NCBI GenBank assembly: GCA_011317545.1
Contig: WUJK01000007.1
Location: 1,178,001-1,242,000 of the forward strand
Direction of reading: 5' to 3'
Origin: Coniella vitis
Taxonomy: Eukaryota > Ascomycota > Sordariomycetes > Diaporthales > Schizoparmaceae
Length of the DNA: 64,000 bases
Shown here: positions 11,577 to 23,227 of the stretch, piece by piece
Numbering within the stretch: position 1 is the first letter of the stretch
How the letters are laid out: each line of letters starts with the position of its first letter
The notes under the pieces: model-generated
Databases searched by the model: none
What the model was told of the DNA's origin: nothing
Seen by the model: only the letters and a program-made list of their open reading frames with translations
Made by a program: the position numbers and the translations under genes

Positions 11577-13113
11577 TCACTTCTTGGGCCACATACCTTG
11601 ACATGAAGTTGGGCCCATCCAAATCGCCGTAGCGTGCTTGTAAGAGCCGGTAATGTGTCTTGGATCCCGCCGAGCTGATGACAAAAAAATACATTAGTGC
11701 AGTTGCCGTATCCTTGATGGGCTTGACTGTTTGTAAGCACCTAGTCGGTTGGGACGATGATAGGTGCCCATCAGCTGCGATTCTGTCGCGATATGGCTTG
11801 CCCAATCCATATCCGAACCGTTTAACGGTTTCGTACTTGCGAAGTAATTAACGAAACCACATCTCAGAAGATGTGGACATGTCCATGGTCCCATGCTGGG
11901 TGATATTGTGTGTCTCGCTACTGACAACCTTGAGATTCCGGTGCTCAAATGGTAGCATCACCACCATCATGCCCAGATTAAACGTGACGCATTTGCCAGT
12001 TGAGGGCTGCGACGCTGCGTGTCTGAATAATATTTACACTCTAGATAACCGCACAGCGAAGCAAACACCCGTGATGACCAACTGCCAAGGTGCCATCGTC
12101 AAGTGTCAACATTGCTGCATACGAACCGTGAGATGCATCGTCTAGTCGAAAAATCGCATCTCGCAGCATGATGCAGGTCGCACCACGGTAATATGTACAG
12201 GCACAACATAGAGAGACGGATCAATGTACATGAGAGATGTCTCGTACCAAGGACGCCGGATGGCTGCGGACGGGATCCATCCCGGTCGCCTTCGGTGGCG
12301 CAACAAGCTGTTGCAGATAGACGAGACTGCAGCTTCGTTGTTTCATTTCCAAAGTTTTTGTCTTACTTTTTTTGCGGCGCGGTCGTCAAGGGATGCCTAG
12401 ATTGGTTTCAAAGAGAGAGTCCCGGGCAGCGTGCAATAGTGTATGCGCTCGGCTTAGGATGCGGATGTTGGCAGAGTCTCAACAGCCGACGGGATTTTAG
12501 AAAGCCCAGCGCATCAGCAGGTCACTACTTGCAGATGGCCAGGTTGACGGAGCAAAAGGAAGAAGCAAAGATCAATAGATTCAAGCAGTCAAATGGAGAA
12601 GGATTTGGCTGTCGATAGTTGCTTGGAATTGGCCAACCGGCAGCCTGCCTCGCGGCTTCCCGAAAATGCACGGAAGAGCTCCCTCCATGCAGCGCGGTAA
12701 GCCGGGAAGGAGCATGGCTTGGGAGCTGACACGTGCATGCCATCTTGGCTGCTGCCACGCCCTGCTATTTGTGGGAAATTGACCTCAACTTGAATCTCGT
12801 GAATCTTCTTCTGCCAAGCTGCATTTACCTGAAGCCTTCCGCTCGCCAACAAGCCCTCTTTCAGCTCTGCACGCCGAACCGAGATGCTCCTGATGCTCTC
12901 GATCTGTGCAAGTGTCGGTCCGCGGTGCTGACGACCCGAGTCTGCTAAGAGAGGCCATTTCTACCATCACGGCCAGCGCGCCCAAGACTATTAAAACAAT
13001 GCACATCTTCAAGATGGCGGCGCACTCTGCTCTGGCTGAACTCTGTGTTGCCCAGCAGCCACAACACCCTTGCCACCCTTCGCCCCCCCTCTCGGTCGTC
13101 TCTCCTCCACATC

Positions 13114-16040
13114 ATGATGAGGTACTTCCAGCAGATGCCGTTGCTGCTGGCTGCGCTTGCAGCCCCGGCTAGCGCAGCGTTCTCGTCCTGGACAAACGTG
13201 AATATCAACGGTGGAGGCGGATTTGTTGATGGCAGTGAGTCATGCCACCCAAACCCCTATCCTGATGAGACATGGAATCGACCTAATCATCTTCGCTAGT
13301 TGTCTTTCACCCAAAAACACAGGGTTTGGCATATGCCCGTACCGACGTCGGCGGACTCTACCGCATGAACTCGGATTACTCCTGGACCGCAGTTACCGAC
13401 AGCATCATCACCGATGCCAATTGGTAGGCCGGGCTGACTATCTTCGTAAATATTGCTATTGGTCCACGTATTGATGGGTGCCTGGCTATAGGAATCGTGC
13501 TGGAGTCGATGCCTTGGCTGTTGACCCTCAAGATGATACCAAGGTTTATTTGGCTCTTGGCGAATATACCAACAGGTAAACCTGAAGTGAATCCAAGCAT
13601 AAATTCTTTGAAATCCTATGTGCTAAACAAAAACATACAGTTGGGATCCCAATAACGGCGCTATCGCCAGGAGCTCTGACCAGGGTAATACTTGGTCCTT
13701 TACGAATCTAACATTCAAAGTCGGCGGTAATATGCCTGGCCGAGGAAGTAAGTCGATTGACTCTTCTCATCATCTCCCTAGTCGCCTGTTTCGTCGTTCC
13801 AGGATTTATCCTTAAGCCCCCATTAAAATAGCTAACCACGATGATTTTAGTGGGCGAGAGACTTGCAGTTGATCCCGCCAATTCCAACATCATATACTTT
13901 GGTGCTCGTAGCGGCAACGGATTGTGGAAATCAACCGATGCTGGTGTCACTTTTAGCAAAGTGTCTTCCTTTACAGCAGTTGGCAACTTTGCCGCGGATC
14001 CGAGCGATACTACAGGCTACCAAAGCGACCTGCAAGGTCTAGCCTGGGTTACATTTGATCCAACCTCGAGTACTACGAACGGCGCCACATCCCGCATATT
14101 TGTAGGTTCTGCAAGCAACGGTACCGTTGAAGCAATCTGGGTATCCAATGATGCGGGCTCTACTTGGAGCGCTGTGGCAGGCCAACCTGGAACCTATCTG
14201 CCGCACAAGGGTAAGATCCAGCCAGATGAAAAGGCTCTTTATATCACCTACTCAGACGGAACGGGGCCGTACGATGGACTTTCTGGTGCTGTTTGGCGTT
14301 ATGACATCGCCAACTCTACGTGGACCGACATCACCCCGGTTTCGGGCTCTGACCTGTACTTTGGCTTCGGCGGCTTGGGTCTGGATATGCAGGATCCAGG
14401 CACTTTGGTTGTGGCAGCACTCAATTCCTGGTGGCCAGAAGCTCAGCTATTCCGGTCCACCGACTCTGGTGCTACCTGGTCTACACTCTGGGAGTGGACA
14501 TCATACCCAGACATGGATCGCTACTATAGCATTTCTACACCCACAGCCCCCTGGATATACAATAGCTTTATATCTGCGTCTGGCGCCGAGCAGCTAGGAT
14601 GGATGATCGAAGCACTGGAGATTGACCCTTTCGACAGCGACCACTGGATGTACGGAACAGGCTTGACGCTGTATGGCGGCTACGATCTAACCGACTGGGA
14701 TACCACCCACAACATCACCATCACATCCCTTGCGAACGGCATCCAAGAGTTTGTGCCACAATGGGTTTCCTCAGCTCCAGGTGGATCCGAATTGTTGGTG
14801 GCTGTTGCAGACGACAGCGGCTTCACGTTTGTGAGCTCCTCGGACCTTGGAACTAGCCCGCAAGAAGCATGGGAAAATCCCATCTGGGCCACCTCCACCA
14901 GTGTCGGTAAGTTTGATCCCATACATTGCAGCGCTTCTGCATCGATTAAACTGGTGTCCATTTCATTGGAAGACGACTGTACTAATCAATCACAATCCAT
15001 GAGATTACGCCGGTAATGTGCCCGCCAATGTGGTTCGTGTCGGAGATGCCACTGGTTCCCAGATGATTGCTATCAGCAGCGACGGAGGTGTAACTTGGAA
15101 CATTGACTATGGCTCAAGCACCACAGACTATGGTGGCTATGTCGCCTACTCAGCCAATGCAGACACGGTTCTCTGGTCCAGCTCTACGTCTGGAGTTTTG
15201 CGATCCCAATATCAAAGCACTTTTGCGTCTGTCAGCACGCTAGCCACAGGAGCTGTGATTGCCAGTGACAAAAGGACTGGCACTGTGTTTTACGGGGGTG
15301 TTTCGGGCGCGTTCTATGTCTCAACTGATACAGGATCAACATTCACCAAGGCTGGCGCTGTCGGCACTGCGTCCACGATAGTTCAGATTGTGCCTCACCC
15401 AACTACAGCCGGGACTGTGTATGTCTCGACCAACCTGGGCATCTTCAAGTCCACCAACTATGGTTCTAGCTTCTCGCAACTATCGACCACAATCACAGCA
15501 ACCCAGCAAATCTCGCTTGGGTTGCCTGCGTCTGGGTCCACTTGGTACCTCTACGCCTTTGGGAGTGGACCGAATGGAAACAAGCTATACGCGTCTGCCG
15601 ACGACGGCGTGACGTGGACTGATATACAAGGTAGCCAGGGATTCGGACCTATTGATGCTGCTAAACTTGCTGGCAGCGGCAACACAGCTGGTCAAGTCTA
15701 TGTTGGTTCAGGTGTGGGACGTGGAGTCTACTATGCCTCTGGGTCATTGACTGGTAGCTCAACCACGTCCACTTCGTCCTCATCCGTTAAGACATCTACA
15801 ACGAGCTCTACCTCAACAAGTGTCAAGACCACGAGCTCCACCTCGTCAAGCGTCAAGACAACGTCGACCACCTTGACTACAAGCAAAGTCAGTAGTACAT
15901 CGACTTCAAGTTCAGCTGCGCCGAGCTGCACTGTGGCTCTGTATGGACAGTGCGGCGGAACAGGCTTCACTGGCTGTACAAGTTGTGCCAGTGGCTCGAC
16001 TTGCACAGTAGAGAACGCTTACTATTCTCAATGCGTTTAG
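13114..16040 (+). CDS. cel74A: GH74 xyloglucan-specific endoglucanase with C-terminal CBM1
   Basis: Exons 13114-13234, 13300-13423, 13492-13575, 13641-13747, 13851-14906 and 15004-16040 join in frame to 842 residues, close to Trichoderma Cel74A. A signal peptide (MMRYFQQMPLLLAALAAPASA) precedes the mature start AFSSW. The catalytic region is the tandem seven-bladed beta-propeller of GH74, with BNR/sortilin-type repeats (STDSGATWS, STDTGSTFT, SADDGVTWT). ARTDVGGLYR carries the conserved aspartate of the family's first catalytic site. A Ser/Thr-rich linker leads to a CBM1 (YGQCGGTGF ... NAYYSQCV) with six cysteines and Phe replacing the usual Trp/Tyr. The secreted enzyme should cleave xyloglucan and anchor to cellulose. 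Every intron has a canonical donor and four have clear CTAAC/CTGAC-like branch sites. It converges on the cupin gene 229 bp downstream. Confidence 0.97.
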
Positions 16041-16269
16041 GGCTTTTTCGAAGGATAGTACGGGATTTGGATATTAACTTCTACTTGTCACATATTATCA
16101 CCGCCAGAACTGATTGTTCGTTGTTGCATATAGGCCGTAAAATATTTTACTTTATTCTCTCTGAATAATCAGTGAAAGACCTCGCTATAGCTCAAGTAAT
16201 AGGAACAAAGCTCTCAGAAATCATAGCACTTATCGAAGTCAAATCTCATCCAACTATCAGGATATATGG

Positions 16270-17139
16270 TCATGTGTCCTTGGCCTTGCCGGCCTCTGCT
16301 GATGCCGCACTCCATCGTTTATAGACATCATTTGGCGTATATTCCTTGCGTACGGCACGTATACCGAATAGCCAGGCTATTCTCGACACTAAAAAAAGCA
16401 CCAGGTGCGAGAGAACACGATCCGCTTGGCGAAGCAACAGATGACCCAGCGTCCCCTCTGCAAATGAAAAGCCTCGTTTCGCAAACGCCTGTAAGACATT
16501 CACCAACACGGGCACGTTATCGAGATCCCAAAAAATGGCAAACAAGCTCAGCGTTACCCACATATCGATCAGGGCCGTGTGTACAAATTGGGGGATAAAG
16601 GGCGGACGAGCGGAAGAGAGTTTCTGTGCTGAGAGGAGAACGCCGTTGAGGTTCCAGAAAAAGATAGTTTTTTGGGTGTCGGCCGGTTCAGTGCGTTCAA
16701 TGACTACGACTTCATCGTCCTGGGTGCTCGCGTTTGTTGCGACGTCGTTGTCGTTGCGGATGTTATGGGTGCGGACGCTCTTGTCGGAGTGGGCATCCGC
16801 GCGGCGCCATTCATGCCAGGCGTTGCGATCTATTCGTATCTCGGGTGAGGTCGACGCTGGGGAAGCTTCTGCAGTGACGATGAATGTTTCATGGTTGAGA
16901 GTGACTGAAATGCTGCCCTTGACAACGCGCAGGTATTCGGTGTGGCTTTCGTGCCAGTGCAAGCCGCTGGACCAGGTTGAGCCTGCTGGTAGGGTGATGG
17001 TGACTTGATCGGGCTCGGATAGGTCGTAGGTTACTGCATTGGGAGGGCTGCGTTTGATGATGGGGTTGTTGAGGGAGAAGAGGGGGCAAGAGGAAAGGGA
17101 GGAGGCGGCGTCGGATTTGTAATCTTCTGGAGTTGGCAT
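16270..17139 (-). CDS. Cupin-domain protein with C-terminal membrane segments
   Basis: Single exon, 289 residues from the ATG at 17139 (MPTPEDYKSD); an upstream in-frame ATG at 17181 would add 14 residues. A cupin fold is indicated by LHWHESHTEYLRVVKGSI, which fits the metal-binding H-x-H ... E ... G pattern, and by a later NAWHEW histidine. A spacer of acidic and polar residues follows. The last 120 residues hold two hydrophobic stretches (MWVTLSLFAIFW and LVLFLVSRIAWLFGI), probably membrane-associated, and a conserved-looking end YTPNDVYKRW. The fusion of a small-molecule cupin with membrane helices recurs in fungal genomes as far as I recall, without a known substrate. It lies tail to tail with cel74A. 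Function unknown. Confidence 0.8.
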   Translation of the reverse strand: MPTPEDYKSDAASSLSSCPLFSLNNPIIKRSPPNAVTYDLSEPDQVTITLPAGSTWSSGLHWHESHTEYLRVVKGSISVTLNHETFIVTAEASPASTSPEIRIDRNAWHEWRRADAHSDKSVRTHNIRNDNDVATNASTQDDEVVVIERTEPADTQKTIFFWNLNGVLLSAQKLSSARPPFIPQFVHTALIDMWVTLSLFAIFWDLDNVPVLVNVLQAFAKRGFSFAEGTLGHLLLRQADRVLSHLVLFLVSRIAWLFGIRAVRKEYTPNDVYKRWSAASAEAGKAKDT

Positions 17140-19907
17140 TGTGAAGTTCGAGTTGGTTGTATCACACCACGTCTCCTCCAAGTTCAGTGATTGTATTGAG
17201 AAGCAATGTGGAAGTGAAGTCAGTTGTCAGCCTTGTTAGCTTGTTGTTGTTGATGCTGCTGCTGCGATTTAGAAATTCAATTCACACTGGAAGCTGGCAG
17301 GGTGATGGTATTGATGGTAATGGCGAAGCTTGGGAGTGATAAAAGGATCCTGGGTGATTTTGATAGCGCAACTGAGAGTTACCTGGCAATATGTGTCTGG
17401 TTGGGTGGCAGGGTGAGTGTTGTGAGAGGGTGCCTTGTGAGGGGCCCACGTCAGCCGCGCATGGGGCCCCACGTGCTGCGGGGAGCGGGCCCGTGACTGT
17501 GCGTTGACTTGTAAGAGCAAATGGCTTGTGATTGGCTGAGGATTCGCGCGCCGTGCATATTTATACTATGTAGTACTCATAGCCTTGAGTTTCCTTCAAG
17601 TCACATTGTGACTTGATGTGATCTGGTGATGCCTTGAAGAAAGACGGAAGTGCTATTTTAGTACAGTATGTGTACGTACAAAGGTAGGTGCCTTTCAAAC
17701 TTTGCTAGAGATTGCTACCGGCCAGTGTTCGTCCCATGCCACGAAGGTATATCTCTACATCCTGCGGTTGAGTAACGCGATTCTGTTGAGCACATGATCA
17801 AACAGGGTAATGGTTAGTCGTAGCTCTTGGTACTCACTTGGTATTTTCCTCAAATCATCCTGGGCCATGTTGTTCGTTTTACAACGCCGTTGGAAGACTG
17901 ACGGTAGCTGGCTGACGCCCAGAAACATCAATGCCGTTGCATTTTATGCAGCATCCATAAATGCCTATTTATCTTTACTCGGCCACCCACAAGAGCTCAA
18001 TTACAACATAAGATCAAGTTCACATGGAATATCACGTCTATTTTTCGCTGTGTTTTTAGACCGCTCGTAGTAATGCCAAAATTTTTTAGGACAGACACAC
18101 GCGCACTCCCAATAGCGGCAATCGATTTACATTGAAAAAGAAGAAGCTATACCGCCATCCAGCACCAAAAAAAACAAAAAAAAAGAGGCGACTCACTCGA
18201 GACACGAACTGTCTATCTAGACAATCCGATAAATCCATTCGCAGGTGATAAAATTGGGAGAAGGGCTTGTGCGTATCATTTGGGCCACCCCCGACTTCCA
18301 TGAATTTGTCTAGCTCAAGGTGACAGCCGGCGGTGAGCCATCGTACCGTCCAAGAACCGACAGTCAAGTTATTCGTAGATATAAATAGAAAACACGCCTA
18401 CTCCTTATAGTGTCTGGCGCCAAATGTGGGAATATCCGTCCCATGTTTTTTGATACCCACGACTTTGCCCCATTTAGCTTAGGGCCCCATCTCAAGAATG
18501 CCGATAGCCTAGGGACAGATCTCACTCCATCGCTACTTACTTTGTTGGGGGGGGGGGAAGATCCATCCAGTCCTGGTGCGACTCTAGAGACTGATGTGGT
18601 TATCGAGATCAAAGTATCTGTGGCGCCACCCCAAGAGCCCAAGTGCCAGGCTGGGAAGCATGAGACGATGGCCCCAGCCCTAAGGGTGCTAAACATATTG
18701 CAGAAGACATATGCCTCCACTTTCAGCTAAAATATTTCCAGTATCCGTATTCGTTGAGCGACAGAGAGTAGTAGATTGATTGACTGGCCCGTGGCAACCA
18801 ATGCGAAAGGGGCGCCGGCAACGAGGCCAGCCTCTCAGCGTTTGTTTGAGACGCCTGCATCCGGGTTCCGGACCCCCACGACTGAATAAAGAGGGATATG
18901 CGCTAGGCTTGATGGATTTTTGCCGAGTTCTATCAAGCCCCAGGCCAAAATTGCTTCACGGTGCTGGCGGATAGTTCTTTGACGCATAGTCCACTTCACC
19001 TCGGCAGCCATGCCATGCGTTGCCAAGGAGGTGAAGCAATGGCGCTCTACGGATGCTTTATTCTCAATTCTGTTCAGCGGTCAAATCTTTCACGGTGTTT
19101 TGGCGTTTTTCGCAATTGCCGCATTTGGGGTTTCCACCTTCTTCATTTGCTGGAGAGTGCGCCCAGACAGTCTTGGTCGCTAGTCTGATTTGGGCCATCT
19201 GAGACTGTGCTGAAGGCCGCGCCAGACTTGGGAAGGCACACAGACTTCGTCCCACTACGCTGCCCTGGGAGCGGACAAATGGTCCCTCAGACTAAGAATC
19301 TCATCACCTGGGCTCCATACATCTGGTCCAAAAGAATAGTCCAGATTAGGTGTGGCTGACCCTAGAACCGCGCTAGAATCATTGCAGTTCTTCAGACGGA
19401 GCGTGTCGAGACGAGGGCCTCAGGTGCTATTGTGCTGGCCAACCTCATCGTAATCCCCCCCGAAGCATCATGCCGACGTATTCTGAAGCATCACATATTG
19501 CTCCCAGGATTCTACTATACCTCACGCGGCTAGCCATTTCATGCTAAGCAGGTCTCTTCAGCGCTGACAATGGAGTACCCTCGTCCAAGTTGGGATGAAG
19601 TTGTGGGAGCTCTTCATTGTCCAATGAACGGCTTGCACTTGCATTGCAGAACTTGCAGTCTGGCGGCAAGGCCATAGATAAAGCCGCATCCCAGCAGCCC
19701 AGCTTCCCATGGTGTTTTACTTCATTCTTCAAGTGTGACAGACAACCCAGCCGCTGGATCAGCTGGTAAAGAACTGTTCCGCTCTGACTTCTACTACGAC
19801 TGATATACGGACCAACGGCAGCGCCCTTTTAGCCCCTTCGAAACGCTCGATACAAACTTGAATCATATAATCTCTCTCTTTTTGTTTTTGCTTTCTTCCT
19901 TTTCATC
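17140..19907. other. Intergenic region between cupin and aquaporin genes
   Basis: About 2.8 kb holding the upstream regions of two diverging genes. It contains a GC-rich patch with an E-box (listed), one TACTATGTAGTAC site near 17563-17577, A-rich tracts near 18166-18185 and the C/T-rich aquaporin leader. No coding region is supported. Confidence 0.55.
17441..17475. promoter_or_regulatory. Repeated GGGCCCACG element with CACGTG E-box
   Basis: GGGGCCCACG at 17441-17450 and GGGGCCCCACGTG at 17463-17475 are near-identical direct copies 22 bp apart. The second contains CACGTG (17470-17475), the core bound by bHLH factors. They lie about 300 bp upstream of the cupin start, so promoter function is plausible but inferred. 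Confidence 0.35.
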
Positions 19908-21093
19908 ATGGCTACTGCCCCCTTGAAGTACTCTCCGCGAGTCTCTGCGATAGAGCAAGACGAAACCTCCATAACGCTGGGAACCGTTGGCACACCAGAC
20001 ATGATGGAAACCGTGGAGCCGGTGCCTCATGCGCCCACCCATCGTTTCTTTAGCAGGATGAACCCCATAGTTCGCGGCCACATTGTGGCCATGCTGGCCG
20101 AGTTCATGGGAACCATGATGTTCCTCTTCTTTTCTTATGCTGCCGCGCAGATTGGTAATGAAAAGATCGACACTTTGGCTCCAGCTCTGGAGCAGCCAGG
20201 GCCAAGTCTGCTCCAGATCTCCTACATTAGTGCCGTCTTTGGCTTTAGCTTGGGCGTTAATGTCTGGATCTTCTACCGCGTCAGCGGTGGCATGTTCAAT
20301 CCTGCAGTAAGTCGCCCAGCCAAATGAGGTCCGGAACCCCCCACGATGGCTAACCAAACCATAGGTCTCCCTGGGTCTGTGGATAGCTGGCGCCTTCAAC
20401 TGGGTCCGAATGGTATGCGTCATACCCATGCAATTCCTCGGTGCTCTTGCTGCTGCCGGCTTGGTTTCCGCAATCTTGCCAGGAGATCTTCTCGCCGAGA
20501 ATGCGCTATCAACGGGCACTTCTATTGCCCAGGGGTTTTTCCTCGAGACCATCTTGACTGCTCAACTGGTCATGACCATCATCATGCTGGCCGTCGAAAA
20601 GAGCAGAACATCTTTTATCGCTCCATTGGGCGTCGGTCTTGCCTTATTCATCGATCATCTCATTGGTAAGAATACCTTTCATTATAACATCAACACGACA
20701 TTCTATTTTACATCTTGACTAACTCGGGTGGACTTGGGGGAAAAAAAAAAAGGTATCAACTACACTGGCACATCAGTCAATCCAGCAAGAACATTCGGCC
20801 CAGCAGCTGTCAACGGTCACTTTGTGAGCTACATCTGGATCTTCTTTGCGGCGCCTTGCCTCGGTGCTGTTCTCGCAGCGAGTGCATACCTCCTCCTCAA
20901 AGCAATGGGCTACGAATCTGCCAACCCCGGCCAAGACGATGACGGACTGAGTACTTTCCGGATCGTCCAGGCCCCCATTCGCCCCATTGGATCCTCGCTC
21001 AACGGCGATGACGGCACGTTCTACAATGTCTACTTTCAAGATACTTCCTCGACTTCTCAATTGAGCAAACAAGCAAGTAAGGAGCAGTATTGA
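19908..21093 (+). CDS. Aquaporin (orthodox-type water channel, MIP family)
   Basis: Exons 19908-20306, 20365-20665 and 20753-21093 join to 346 residues. Six membrane segments are visible. The two pore loops carry SGGMFNPAVS and SVNPARTFGPA. The second NPA is followed by Arg-Thr and not Arg-Asp, and the preceding helix has DHLIG with the His expected of the narrow aromatic/Arg filter. Both point to a water-selective aquaporin and away from an aquaglyceroporin. The N-terminal 55 residues and C-terminal 60 residues are hydrophilic and cytosolic. The first intron interrupts directly after the first NPA. The second ends in an A-tract immediately before the AG, an unusual acceptor without a pyrimidine run, but the frame and the conserved GINYTG confirm it. 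Confidence 0.95.
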
Positions 21094-21779
21094 CGGTCTA
21101 ATATTGGATCAAGTTTGCGAAAGTAGACTCAAAGCACACATTACATTCGTTTTCCACAAGAACTACAAGAAAAGACGAAAGAGGAAAAGAAACGAAGAAG
21201 AAGGAAAGAAAACCGGAAAGAAAAGAGAGCCGAGGGAGTCCTTCAAGTATCAAAAAACGAATGATTTCAAAGCGAGAACGATTACTACGACAACACATGT
21301 CCTGTACAACAACTACAGATTTTGTATTTTTGCAAGTTGAGCCTGGTGGGCATGTATACATAGAGCGACTTGGAGTTGTGTCATAGATGAGCCCTTCCTT
21401 TATAGCGTTTCTTTTCTACACTCTCGTTTATTCTCCAATGCATTCATTCCCACATTCAACACACAGCATTTGAACATTCTTTTACGATATGTGGGAAATA
21501 AGATCAAATCAGAGCCTACACGGTCTCTCGTCATAGAGTTTCATCTGATTCCCCAACGCTCTATGCAAATTTATTGGACGGTGTTTCCAGTGTACTTTGT
21601 GATGCAATTTTGTACTCGCCATTTCGTCAATAGAGTGGTCTAGAAGCATAGACTCAAGTATAGCAGAAGGAGTGATTGAGCAAACAGGAATGCGAACGAC
21701 TACGTCGGTGTGTTGCCGTTGGACACCGCTCTGGGAGACCTTTGTCTACATAATAGAAAATATTACAATGACTTTCAAC
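21094..21779. other. Aquaporin 3' region and tRNA upstream region
   Basis: Purine-rich sequence (about 21165-21240) just after the aquaporin stop is probably 3' UTR. Nothing else is recognised before the tRNA. Confidence 0.5.
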
Positions 21780-21892
21780 GGCAAGATGGCCGAGCGGTCT
21801 AAGGCGCCAGACTCAAGAGTTACTCTTACCCGCAGTAAGCGGGTCGCATTCTGGTATCGAAAGATGCGTGGGTTCAAATCCCACTCTTGTCA
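21780..21892 (+). tRNA. tRNA-Leu(CAA) with 31-nt intron
   Basis: The acceptor stem GGCAAGA pairs with TCTTGTC, with A as discriminator base. The D-arm begins TGGCCGAGCGG, the class II pattern of tRNA-Leu. The anticodon stem CCAGA/TCTGG encloses CTCAAG, giving anticodon CAA at 21814-21816. The intron (21818-21848) follows position 37, the canonical place, and contains a 5-bp hairpin CCCGC-AGTAA-GCGGG. A long variable arm and a T-arm with GGTTCAAATCC follow. CCA is not encoded. Confidence 0.95.
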
Positions 21893-23227
21893 TTATCTTT
21901 TTCCCTTTTGACCATCGGGAACGAATTTTTTACACTCTGAATCAGTCAGTATATCGATTCCATCACATTACTTAGATTACAAGTTCAAGATGTTTGGTTT
22001 CACAAATTGTGCCTCACTTCAGAGTTGCAAAGCGGGCCGGCGGCCACAGTGTGAGCCGCGGTGCGTATGTAACGAGCGGGCAGGGGACTAACTGGCAGGG
22101 CCCAACGGCCGTTCCTTCTAACGTGCTGGACACTTTATAGACCTCATCTTTCAGTCAGGTGTGCTACAAAAGCCGTCTGTGAGGGCCGGTCGTCTGTAAG
22201 GTTGACTCGCATGGTAATATGAGCATCCCTAGGCATCTGGCTCTCGCGCTCTTCGGTACTGGCTGGGCCGAAGTGATTGAATGATCGGTCTCGCTTTCCC
22301 ATGCTGTCGTCTGAAGGCCGCAGCGTATGAACATGGGGAGAAAAGCATGATATAGATAGAATGCATGAGCAGCAGCAGCCTTTTGCTTAAAATCGCGTAC
22401 ATGCGGGAGAGATCTAGTGTATCTTCAATTTGAATGCCTACAATGTAAGAAGAGCAGATATATAGACTCGATAGATCGTGGTATTTATCCTGCACCAGAA
22501 ACTGACAGTCATTGGGAACTGGATCGTGGCGGAATTTTGAGCAAGCCTCTGCTAATGTCCCCCCGCATTAACTGGCGGTACTGGGATATGGTTGAACATA
22601 TAATTCACGTATCGACATCAGAATTATCGGGATTCTCGTGGCTAAATGTGTTTGGATGGCTTTAGAATTAGTGGACACAATATCATTGTCGATTTCATGT
22701 TGTGGGTAATTAAGTATCCGTCAACCTCGCTGATGCGATGCCCGCAGATATTGAATATTCTGGAAAGTAAGCTCGCAGACACCTCTGGCTACAATAAGCC
22801 AGGGCGTATTCATGGATGGTAGGTAACATGGGCACGGAGACGGCGCTCCTTGATTCCTCCTGCATTACAGGAACGGACCGTCAACCAATGACCATCTTGT
22901 TCACCGTGGGTCCCATAAGGCGCCATCGCGTAACTCGTTTCGTCGCTATCATCCTGTCCCGAGTATACGTTAGCTTTTGTGCTTCCTTGACTGGCGGATG
23001 ATGAGAAAAAGACTTACCCACGCTGTTGACCATTTCTTGTTCCCGAGTGTGACCTGCTCTGTGGTCCGTCTAATGAGTCATTCCGAGTCCGGTGTTTGCA
23101 AACAGAGCTGATCAATGCTCAGTTGTAATGAATGATACAGTAGCGCCCTACACCACGGGAGATGTCCTTCATGGCCTGTTTTGCTTATTGTATGGCTCAT
23201 CAGACTCGTGGTACCACGACAGGTGTT
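21893..23227. other. Intergenic region after tRNA-Leu
   Basis: About 1.3 kb with no supported gene. A T-run (tctttttccctttt) directly after the tRNA is a likely RNA polymerase III terminator. The rest includes a GC-rich patch near 22035-22075 and otherwise no recognised feature. Confidence 0.5.

Larger units (their letters stand above)
8718..13113. other. Intergenic region, 4.4 kb
   Basis: No gene is supported. It contains 3' sequence of the preceding gene, one TACATAGTA site near 10027-10043 (with AGTACATGTACT), an ACC/ACA trinucleotide tract, a 13-bp tandem duplication and a short minus-strand open frame (11482-11805, 107 residues) with an acidic end and no recognisable domain. The last few hundred bases are the presumed promoter and leader of the GH74 gene. 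Confidence 0.55.

Noticed and set aside
19863..20552. 229-codon minus-strand frame overlapping the aquaporin
   Set aside because: The aquaporin is certain from its NPA motifs; the antisense frame is a by-product of codon use.
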